A stretch of DNA of 5,961 nucleotides, from assembly GCA_023389005.1 (NCBI GenBank), contig JAEWFE010000140.1, positions 1-5,961 of the forward strand, read 5' to 3'. Below, in pieces: positions 1-4,855 of the stretch (its first letter is position 1; each line of letters begins with the position of its first letter). The position numbers and the translations under genes were made by a program. This stretch comes from Bacillota bacterium. Lineage in GTDB: Bacteria > Bacillota > Bacilli > Lactobacillales > Enterococcaceae. The notes under the pieces were generated by a model. It was not told the origin of the DNA. It did no database searches and worked only from the letters and a program-made list of their open reading frames with translations.

Positions 1-551
1 GAAGTAAGTAAAATAAGGACAATTGAAAAAATAATAATAAAGTAAAAGCTTGTATTGTTTAGTAAAATCATTCCGATAAATGGACCAATGGCAGCGGCTA
101 AACTCGTACTTAAACCATAGTAGTTAATCCCTTCACCATGTTTTGATTCTGGGATATAAGCTGTAACAATCGCATTCGTAGCTGTTGAAACTGTACCATA
201 ACCAAAACCATTTAATAAACGTACTAGGTATAAAATTTGAATGCTTGGAATATAAAGGTAAGCAATCGTCGTTATTAAATAAAATAGTGCGCCATAACGT
301 AAGACAGCTTTACGACCAATTAGTTCTAGTTTTTTTCCCATAAATAGTCGTGCCAATAAAGTTCCGATGATATAAATACCAGAAGCAAGTCCGGCTTGAC
401 CTAGAGTTGCTTGCAATTGGTCTTGGGCAATCACGGCGATAATCACCATTAATAGGTAATACACCAGATATACGACGAAGTTAATCAGGGTAATGCTGAT
501 AAATCCTTTGTTAAATAGTTTGTCTACTGAATTTTCCACGAGAGTTCTCAT
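1..551 (-). CDS. MFS transporter, N-terminal part (3' end outside window)
   Basis: Reading the minus strand from ATG at 551-549 gives an open frame of 183 codons that runs off the left edge, about half of a usual 390-400-residue MFS permease. The N-terminus reads MRTLVENSVDKLFNKGF, followed by strongly hydrophobic helices. After the second helix comes the loop GKKLELIGRKAVL, which resembles MFS motif A (G-x3-D-R-x-G-R-K). About five to six membrane segments are visible, so this is an integral inner-membrane transporter; the substrate cannot be inferred. The start is uncertain. AGGAG lies only one base before the ATG, so GTG at 539-537 (VENSVDKLF, 13 bases after AGGAG) is a serious alternative. 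An in-frame ATG at 599-597 has no good ribosome binding site. The gene is divergent from the PrfA-like regulator at 920, which might control it (inference from context only). Confidence 0.85.
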   Translation of the reverse strand, partial: MRTLVENSVDKLFNKGFISITLINFVVYLVYYLLMVIIAVIAQDQLQATLGQAGLASGIYIIGTLLARLFMGKKLELIGRKAVLRYGALFYLITTIAYLYIPSIQILYLVRLLNGFGYGTVSTATNAIVTAYIPESKHGEGINYYGLSTSLAAAIGPFIGMILLNNTSFYFIIIFSIVLILLT

Positions 552-571
552 GCTCCTTTTTGCTATTTTTT

Positions 572-609
572 TGAAAATAGATTGTGAATAAATAATCATT
601 CTATTTTCA
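572..609. repeat. Inverted repeat upstream of the MFS gene
   Basis: TGAAAATAGA (572-581) is a perfect inverted copy of TCTATTTTCA (600-609), giving a 10-bp stem with an 18-base loop. The octamer GTGAATAA also occurs twice in the same area, at 584-591 and 619-626. The repeat lies 20-60 bases upstream of the transporter start, where a promoter or 5' leader would be expected. It could be an operator or a leader hairpin. No convincing -35/-10 pair was found for the transporter. Confidence 0.4.
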
Positions 610-627
610 TTTTAAAAAGTGAATAAG

Positions 628-716
628 CCTCGAGATGCGTTTATAAATTGGATATTTCATGTAAAAAGAATTTGATAGAAGGTTATAAAAATCAAGGAAA
701 AAACGCATCTCAGAGG
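628..716. other. Long imperfect hairpin in the divergent intergenic region (possible structured RNA)
   Basis: CCTCGAGATGCGTTT (628-642) pairs with AAACGCATCTCAGAGG (701-716): 15 base pairs with a single bulged A at 712. Inside the 58-base loop is a smaller stem, TTGAT (672-676) with ATCAA (691-695). The nested arrangement looks like an RNA fold. It matches no riboswitch, T-box or sRNA consensus that I can recognise. Neither strand has a U-tract directly after the stem, so it is not a typical terminator. It could sit in the transporter's 5' leader (minus strand), be a free small RNA, or be a protein-binding palindrome. Confidence 0.4.
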
Positions 717-747
717 GATTATCAATCACTTGTGAGCTTAATATACA

Positions 748-793
748 CGCATTTCGCAAACAAAAAATGCGACTTTGCTAATAAAAATTGTAA
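748..793. repeat. Short inverted repeat and degenerate 21-bp tandem repeat
   Basis: CGCATTT (748-754) and AAATGCG (765-771) form a perfect 7-bp inverted repeat with a 10-base loop. The 21 bases at 752-772 are followed by a degenerate copy at 773-793, identical at about 14 of 21 positions. The area is A-rich, so part of the similarity may be compositional. It lies about 50 bp upstream of the regulator's promoter and could hold an operator, but nothing in it is diagnostic. Confidence 0.25.
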
Positions 794-819
794 AAAACAT
801 TTAAATTTCACAAAAAACA

Positions 820-851
820 TATACAAATGTTGTTGAGTTTTGCGGTATAAT
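820..851 (+). promoter_or_regulatory. Promoter of the PrfA-like regulator gene with a PrfA/Ers-box-like half-palindrome
   Basis: A perfect -10 hexamer TATAAT lies at 846-851. At the correct distance upstream there is no good -35; with a 17-base spacer it would read ACAAAT (823-828). That position is occupied by TACAAATGTT (822-831). Its ACA-N2-TGT core matches the PrfA box (TTAACA-N2-TGTTAA) at 8 of 12 defined positions. Its complement reads AACATTTGTAT, 9 of 11 matches to the enterococcal Ers box as I remember it (AACATTTGTTG). The core is centred about 31 bp before the expected start of transcription, overlapping the -35. That would fit autoregulation more readily than the classical PrfA activation geometry near -41. 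Confidence 0.5.
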
Positions 852-919
852 CAGTTTAATAAAGAATGAAAGTTTTTCTGAAAACAAATGAAAAAGCAAG
901 CTTAGTGGGGGAGTTTTTG

Positions 920-1576
920 ATGGATGACCAAATATTGCAAAAGTATTTAAACAAGGGAAATTTTCCTGTTGTAGTAAAGGAAAAGAAGAAGTATTTAATG
1001 TATGAAGGCATTCAGGATCGCTATGTTTATATTTTAAAAGATGGAATCATTAAAACCTCCGTCATTTCTAGAGATGGTCGCGAGTTTAATCTACGCTATA
1101 TCACAGGTCTGGAAATTGTATCACTGTTGAAAGATGAGTATTCTCAGTTTATCGATTCACCATTTAATATCCGAATTGAATCTGAAAAAGCAGAACTATA
1201 TCAAATCGACCGGGTACAGTTTTGGAAAGATGTCAATGAAAGTAAAGAATTGCAACTTTATGTAAAGGATTATTACCGAGTACGTCTGCTTTATGCGATG
1301 AAAAAACTGCAACAAATGCTGATGAATGGTAAATTTGGCGCAGTTTGCACGCAATTATATGATCTATATGAAAGTTTTGGCGTTGAAACTTCTGAAGGGA
1401 TTTTAATCGATTTTGTGGTTACTAATGAAGAGATTGCGCATTTTTGTGGCATTGCTTCAGCTAGCAGTGTCAACCGTATGATGCAGCAGTTGAAAGATTC
1501 GGGGGCCATTGAGATGCGCAAACGAAAAATATTGATTAAAGACCTTGAAGCAATAAAAGAGAATATTATTTTCTAA
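920..1576 (+). CDS. PrfA/Ers-like Crp/Fnr-family transcriptional regulator
   Basis: This is a 218-residue cytoplasmic DNA-binding protein. Residues of roughly 10-115 form a cyclic-nucleotide-binding-type beta-roll (YLMYEGIQDRYVYILKDGIIK), a long helix follows, and a Crp-type helix-turn-helix lies at about 179-205 (NEEIAHFCGIASASSVNRMM). Listeria PrfA, recalled from memory, has similar blocks: NGKLGSICGQL against NGKFGAVCTQL here, and GIAHSSAVSRIISKLK against GIASASSVNRMMQQLK. Enterococcal Ers is the expected closest relative. The length is close to PrfA's 237 residues, without its C-terminal extension. I chose ATG 920 because GGGGGAG (907-913) lies six bases upstream. The longer frame from ATG 866 lacks a ribosome binding site and starts only 15 bases after the -10. 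The effector is unknown. PrfA binds glutathione and no cAMP site is evident. The gene is divergent from an MFS transporter and followed by its own terminator. Confidence 0.85.
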   Translation: MDDQILQKYLNKGNFPVVVKEKKKYLMYEGIQDRYVYILKDGIIKTSVISRDGREFNLRYITGLEIVSLLKDEYSQFIDSPFNIRIESEKAELYQIDRVQFWKDVNESKELQLYVKDYYRVRLLYAMKKLQQMLMNGKFGAVCTQLYDLYESFGVETSEGILIDFVVTNEEIAHFCGIASASSVNRMMQQLKDSGAIEMRKRKILIKDLEAIKENIIF

Positions 1577-1578
1577 AA

Positions 1579-1625
1579 AAATCGGAAATAGCCACTTGAT
1601 TGGGCCATTTCCGATTTTGTATTTT
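1579..1625. terminator. Rho-independent terminator after the regulator, probably bidirectional
   Basis: AAATCGGAAATAGCC (1579-1593) pairs with GGCCATTTCCGATTT (1603-1617): 15 pairs with one mismatch (A-C) and a 9-base loop. On the plus strand it is followed by a T-rich run (TTTTGTATTTTG). On the minus strand the stem is followed by a run of seven Ts (complement of 1576-1582). It can therefore end the regulator transcript from the left and the htrA transcript from the right, as expected between convergent genes. Confidence 0.85.
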
Positions 1626-1650
1626 GTTTAAGATTCCCTTTCAACTTTAG

Positions 1651-1822
1651 CCGCTTGTAGCTGATCGACCCTTCTCACAACCTTATTAGACGGTGTAAAT
1701 CGACTAGCTACTTCGGCGTATAAGCCACCCCATCTGGGAAAGTCTTTACTTTTAGGACTTTCCCGATGTGTTGGACAATCTTATCCGCTCGTAGCTGACC
1801 AAGTCGATTTACAACCTTATTC
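1651..1822. repeat. Palindromic repeat element with 38-bp direct repeats, abutting the htrA stop codon
   Basis: CCGCTTGTAGCTGA...ACAACCTTATT (1651-1688) recurs in diverged form at 1785-1822, a period of 134 bp. The interval also folds into a long imperfect palindrome. The stretch 1694-1711 (TGTAAATCGACTAGCTAC) pairs with 1802-1813 and 1791-1796, with a 5-base bulge. Next, 1716-1724 pairs with 1780-1788 with one mismatch, and 1731-1744 pairs with 1756-1768 as a GC-rich apical hairpin. The first direct-repeat copy (1657-1668) can pair with 1700-1711 instead, so two exclusive folds are possible. The right end overlaps the last bases of htrA (stop at 1817-1819). GC content is visibly higher than in the flanking spacers. 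It resembles a dispersed intergenic repeat or MITE-like element. No transposase or target-site duplication is evident. Confidence 0.65.
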
Positions 1823-3064
1823 ATTAATTGATTGGTCGACGGTAAGGTGTATGGTGGTTGTCTTTTTGTCGTTGCCACGATAGTAAGTCACTTTAATGCT
1901 GTCACCGACTTGTTTTTTATAAAGAGTGGCTCTTAATGCAGTGCCATCGTTGACTTTTTCGCCATCAATTTCAGTGATGACATCATATTGTTTCAAACCA
2001 GCTTTTTCTGCAGGCGTTGCACTATTGACTTGAGCAAGCACGACTCCTTCATTTAATGAGGTAGGTACTTTTAAGATGTTAGTTTTTTGTTGATCAGATA
2101 AAGTATTCAAATCAACCGTTCTAACCCCTAAAGCAGGACGAGTTACTTTCCCACTTTGTTCTAGTTGGTTAATAATATTGACGACATCATTACTTGGAAT
2201 TGCAAAGCCCATACCTTCAACACTTACACCAGAACTTGAGGTTGAAGTGGTAGCAATTTTACTTGAGTTAATTCCGATAACTTGACCGGCGATATTAATT
2301 AATGGACCACCAGAGTTACCAGGGTTAATCGCTGCATCAGTTTGGATAGCGTTGATATTAACTTCTTGGCCGGAATCATTTTCACTCACGACTTGACGAT
2401 TTAAAGAAGAAACAATTCCTTCAGTCACTGAGTTGGCATAATCGGTTCCTAATGGTGATCCGATGGCGATGGCAGGTTCACCAACTTTTAGACTATCTGA
2501 ATCGCCAAAAGTAGCAACCGTTGAAACTTTATCGCTAGCAATCTTGATTACCGCTAAGTCAGTATAGCTGTCCGTACCAACTAATTCAGCATCGACTTTG
2601 GTACCGTCTGCTAGTAAGACTTGTAACGCATTTTGACCTTCAACTACGTGATTATTTGTCACGATATAAGCATATTTACCTTCTTTTTTATAAATGACAC
2701 CACTACCTTCACTGGCTGTTTCCAAAGTGCCGCTATTTTGATTGCTATTATTTCCTTGTTGGGCACCAAAGAAACCTTCTAAACCGCCCGTGCCTTGTGC
2801 GTTTTGATTTTGTAAATTAATGATTGAAACGACTGCGCCTTGTACTTTAGAGACCGCTTTTGTAACGTCGCTTTCTACATTATATTTCACATTTTGAACT
2901 TTAGTTGCATTTTGTGCACTTTGAATGCCTGTTGAGCTAGTCGTATGATTCATTCCGGTGACTGCGTACATCCCACCAAAAGCAAGGACACCACCAATCA
3001 CACCGCTACAAATGCCGATACCAAATCTTTTCATAATTGTATTTGAATTTTTTCTTCTACTCAT
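1817..3064 (-). CDS. htrA: HtrA/DegP-like membrane-anchored serine protease
   Basis: This 415-residue protein handles misfolded or secreted proteins at the cell surface. Residues 1-12 are basic and cytoplasmic (MSRRKNSNTIMK), and about 14-37 form one membrane anchor or uncleaved signal. A low-complexity Ser/Gln/Asn-rich linker is seen around 40-60 and again at 84-112. The trypsin-like domain has an intact triad: H139 (VTNNHVVEG), D169 (YTDLAVIKI) and S251 (NPGNSGGPL). A single PDZ domain occupies about 310-405 (ALGVRT...VVLAQVNSATPAEKAGLKQYDVITEIDG), the one-PDZ layout usual for Gram-positive HtrA. The start is well supported: AGGAGG (3079-3074) lies nine bases before the ATG. The gene is single, divergent from rlmH and convergent with the PrfA-like regulator. 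I found no convincing promoter hexamers upstream, which would fit control by a stress or two-component system. The stop codon lies inside the edge of a repeat element. Confidence 0.96.
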   Translation of the reverse strand: MSRRKNSNTIMKRFGIGICSGVIGGVLAFGGMYAVTGMNHTTSSTGIQSAQNATKVQNVKYNVESDVTKAVSKVQGAVVSIINLQNQNAQGTGGLEGFFGAQQGNNSNQNSGTLETASEGSGVIYKKEGKYAYIVTNNHVVEGQNALQVLLADGTKVDAELVGTDSYTDLAVIKIASDKVSTVATFGDSDSLKVGEPAIAIGSPLGTDYANSVTEGIVSSLNRQVVSENDSGQEVNINAIQTDAAINPGNSGGPLINIAGQVIGINSSKIATTSTSSSGVSVEGMGFAIPSNDVVNIINQLEQSGKVTRPALGVRTVDLNTLSDQQKTNILKVPTSLNEGVVLAQVNSATPAEKAGLKQYDVITEIDGEKVNDGTALRATLYKKQVGDSIKVTYYRGNDKKTTTIHLTVDQSINE

Positions 3065-3082
3065 AAATTGTTTCCTCCTCTG

Positions 3083-3113
3083 ACTTAAGTTGTTCTATCT
3101 CCCAACGTTAAGT
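3083..3113 (-). promoter_or_regulatory. Hairpin or operator just upstream of the htrA ribosome binding site
   Basis: ACTTAAGTTG (3083-3092) pairs with CAACGTTAAGT (3103-3113): 10 base pairs, one bulged G (3107) and a 10-base loop. On the htrA strand the stem ends three bases before the AGGAGG at 3079-3074. In RNA it would leave the ribosome binding site exposed, so a 5' stabilising hairpin is possible. As DNA it could be a regulator's operator. No known operator consensus was recognised with confidence. Confidence 0.45.
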
Positions 3114-3261
3114 ATGTTTCATTTATTTACGTTTTTATGTATTCCTTATTTACAATCCTATCTTAGCGCGAAGTTATGAAAAAAATATGAAGAGGATAGG
3201 GTAAAAAGTTTGTAAATTTTTGAAGAATTTTCTTAATATTCATTTTACTGGATTCACAATT

Positions 3262-3441
3262 TGTGGACAAGGTTTGAGGATAAAAATTTTGAAGTTATCC
3301 ACAATGCTGTGGAAAATGTGTAAAAAGATAGATAAAACAGATGTTCGTGCTAAAAAAGGTTTGATTTAAGTATTTATTACCACAATGGTGTGGATAATTC
3401 TGTGCATAATGTGGATAAAGCTGTGGGAAAATAGTGGATAA
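3262..3441. other. DnaA-box cluster between htrA and rlmH
   Basis: Four nonamers fit TTATNCACA exactly: TTATCCACA at 3295-3303, and in the opposite orientation TGTGGATAA at 3389-3397, TGTGCATAA at 3401-3409 and TGTGGATAA at 3410-3418. Near matches with one mismatch are at 3262-3270 (TGTGGACAA), 3308-3316 (TGTGGAAAA) and 3433-3441 (AGTGGATAA). Those with two mismatches are at 3317-3325 and 3422-3430. The three exact boxes at 3389-3418 are almost head to tail. A very AT-rich stretch (about 3178-3250) lies beside the cluster. This many boxes in 180 bp is far above chance and points to DnaA binding, either as an origin-type site or as a chromosomal DnaA titration/regulatory cluster. No dnaA or dnaN gene is visible here. 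Confidence 0.8.
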
Positions 3442-3488
3442 CTTTTTGGCTATTCTGATTAGTCAAAAAGAATAAAAATAGTTATAAT
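3442..3488 (+). promoter_or_regulatory. rlmH promoter region with inverted repeat
   Basis: A perfect -10 TATAAT lies at 3483-3488, 33 bases before the rlmH start. The -35 is weak (around 3459-3465, TTAGTCA). An inverted repeat CTTTTTGGCT (3442-3451) / AGTCAAAAAG (3461-3470), 10 bp with one mismatch and a 9-base loop, overlaps the expected -35. It directly follows the last DnaA-like box. It may be an operator; no U-tract supports a terminator role on the plus strand. Confidence 0.5.
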
Positions 3489-3521
3489 AGTTTTGAATAG
3501 ATTAAATGAAAGGATTATGTA

Positions 3522-4001
3522 ATGAATATCAAAATTATTGGTGTCGGTAAATTAAAGGAGAAGTATTTAGTACAGGCGATGCAAGAATATCTCAAACGTC
3601 TACAAGCTTATGCAAAAGTGGAAGTCATTGAGCTAGCGGATGAAAAAGCGCCGGAAAATTTAAGCGAAACGCAAATGATGCAAATTAAAGATAAAGAGGG
3701 CGAACGAATCTTAGCTAAAATAAAAGATCAAGAATATGTGATTGCCTTAGCGATAGAAGGAAAAAATCCAAGTAGTGAAGCTTTTGCCCAAAAAATCGAA
3801 AATCTAGGTATTCAAGGGAAAAGTCAACTTGTCTTTGTCATAGGAGGTTCACTTGGATTGTCGCCAGCCGTGATGCAACGAAGCAATGCACAGATTTCTT
3901 TTGGTAAGATGACTTTTCCTCATCAATTAATGCGGATCATGCTGACAGAACAAATCTATCGCGCCTTTCGTATTATTCATAACCAACCCTATCATAAATG
4001 A
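3522..4001 (+). CDS. rlmH: 23S rRNA (pseudouridine1915-N3)-methyltransferase RlmH
   Basis: At 159 residues this is the exact size expected of RlmH, a SPOUT-class enzyme. It acts as a homodimer on the assembled 70S ribosome and uses S-adenosylmethionine to methylate pseudouridine 1915 in helix 69 of 23S rRNA. The N-terminus MNIKIIGVGKLKEKYL is typical of the family. The C-terminal knot carries LVFVIGGSLGLS (about 103-114, SAM-binding loop), SFGKMTFPHQLMRIMLTEQIYRAF (about 126-149) and the terminal HNQPYHK signature. AAAGGA (3509-3514) lies seven bases before the ATG. The stop codon TGA (3999-4001) overlaps the ribosome binding site of the next gene, so the two are probably translationally coupled. 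Nothing in the protein is unusual. Confidence 0.97.
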   Translation: MNIKIIGVGKLKEKYLVQAMQEYLKRLQAYAKVEVIELADEKAPENLSETQMMQIKDKEGERILAKIKDQEYVIALAIEGKNPSSEAFAQKIENLGIQGKSQLVFVIGGSLGLSPAVMQRSNAQISFGKMTFPHQLMRIMLTEQIYRAFRIIHNQPYHK

Positions 4002-4008
4002 GGTGAAA

Positions 4009-4707
4009 ATGTTGACAAATAGAGAAGACAAACAAGCCAAACAAATGCCTGAATTATTTTCTGAATTGCGTCAAAGTGTGGTGCATTTACCTAAAGTTAT
4101 TCGCAATGCTTCGGGAATTAGTATCTACGGCAAACGCATCAAGAGTATTATTTACACGATGGATGTAGCTTTGATTGCCAATAATGATGCGGATGCGATT
4201 TTAGCTGTCTATCCATGGACGCCCAATACGAGAATTTTATCCGCCATCTCCCAAGTTGCGCAGGTACCTATTTTCGCAGGAATTGGTGGAGGCCTAACTT
4301 CAGGTAAGCGTTCAGCTAGACTAGGAACTTTTGCGGAAGAACATGGTGCTTATGGTGTGGTGCTAAATGGGCCGACCTCAGTTGAAACCATTGAAGCCGT
4401 TAATGATACAGTGGATATCCCAATTATTTATACTGTGGTTAATGATAAAAGAGATTTAGGAAAGTTAATTGAAGCGGGTGTGGATATCTTTAATGTAGCT
4501 GGTGGTAAAGATACCGCAAAACTGGTTCGTTGGATTCGTGAAAGCTACCCTACTTTTCCGATTATGGCATCTGGTGGTAAGACTGACGAGCAAATTATGG
4601 AAACCATTAATGCAGGGGCCAATGCAATTACTTTTACTGCTTATGGTCAAACGGAAAAATACTTCCAAAGCAAAATGGAAGAATATCGTCAAAAAACGGA
4701 AGACTAA
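4009..4707 (+). CDS. TIM-barrel protein of unknown function (aldolase/ribulose-phosphate-binding-like, often labelled 'hydrolase')
   Basis: This is a 232-residue soluble protein with no signal or membrane segment. Alternating strands and helices suggest a beta/alpha barrel. Glycine-rich loops end several strands: FAGIGGGLTSG (about 89-99), VVLNGPTS (about 117-124), FNVAGGKDT (about 161-169) and IMASGGKTDEQI (about 185-196). The last two look like the phosphate-binding strands 7 and 8 of ribulose-phosphate-binding barrels, hence a sugar-phosphate or nucleotide-like ligand is possible (inference). No catalytic residue set is recognisable to me, and the 'hydrolase' label such proteins tend to carry has no visible support here. 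ATG 4009 is chosen. The GTG at 4003 lies inside the AGGTG ribosome binding site (4001-4005), and TTG 4012 is a close alternative. It follows rlmH with a seven-base gap and shares its transcript and terminator. Confidence 0.75.
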   Translation: MLTNREDKQAKQMPELFSELRQSVVHLPKVIRNASGISIYGKRIKSIIYTMDVALIANNDADAILAVYPWTPNTRILSAISQVAQVPIFAGIGGGLTSGKRSARLGTFAEEHGAYGVVLNGPTSVETIEAVNDTVDIPIIYTVVNDKRDLGKLIEAGVDIFNVAGGKDTAKLVRWIRESYPTFPIMASGGKTDEQIMETINAGANAITFTAYGQTEKYFQSKMEEYRQKTED

Positions 4708-4712
4708 TGTTC

Positions 4713-4758
4713 AAAACCATTCTTTGAGCTTAACTGTAGCTTGAAGAATGGTTTTTTT
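4713..4758 (+). terminator. Rho-independent terminator of the rlmH operon
   Basis: AAAACCATTCTTTGAGCT (4713-4730) pairs with AGCTTGAAGAATGGTTTT (4738-4755): 18 positions with two mismatches and a 7-base loop. The 3' arm runs into seven consecutive Ts (4752-4758). It starts six bases after the stop codon of the TIM-barrel gene. Confidence 0.92.
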
Positions 4759-4789
4759 CGCGATAAAAATTTTCTATCAAGCCATATCA

Positions 4790-4818
4790 TTGAAAGCCCT
4801 AAAAAGCTTGAGTATACT
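4790..4818 (+). promoter_or_regulatory. Sigma-A promoter of the MalY/PatB-type gene
   Basis: TTGAAA (4790-4795) and TATACT (4813-4818) are separated by exactly 17 bases, each one mismatch from consensus. Transcription should begin near 4825, leaving a leader of about 30 bases before the ATG at 4856. That leader is too short for a riboswitch, so any control is likely at the promoter itself. Confidence 0.8.
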
Positions 4819-4855
4819 AGTATTAATCGATAAATCTAAAGAACGGAGTGAAAAG

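Noticed and set aside
551..599. Upstream ATG at 599-597 as the MFS start
   Set aside because: In frame, but it has no ribosome binding site and would add a poorly hydrophobic lysine-containing leader unlike family members.
672..695. TTGAT/ATCAA as an FNR box
   Set aside because: The half-sites are 14 bases apart, whereas FNR sites need four; they fit better as an inner RNA stem.
648..836. 62-codon open frame starting at TTG in the gene-free region
   Set aside because: No ribosome binding site, very Lys/Asn/Cys-rich as expected from translating A-rich spacer, and it overlaps the hairpin and repeats.
1291..1521. Minus-strand open frame inside the PrfA-like regulator
   Set aside because: It is antisense to a well-supported gene and has no family-like features.
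1731..1768. Hairpin as the htrA terminator
   Set aside because: The stem is strong, but neither strand has a T-tract after it; the terminator at 1579-1625 fits better.
3178..3521. Calling the region a proven oriC
   Set aside because: DnaA boxes and AT-rich DNA are present, but there is no dnaA/dnaN in the window and no skew information; a titration or regulatory cluster is equally possible.
4465..4744. Two open frames (minus 4465-4692, plus 4502-4744) over the TIM-barrel gene
   Set aside because: Both are out-of-frame shadows of a coding gene; the plus-strand one even runs into the terminator stem.
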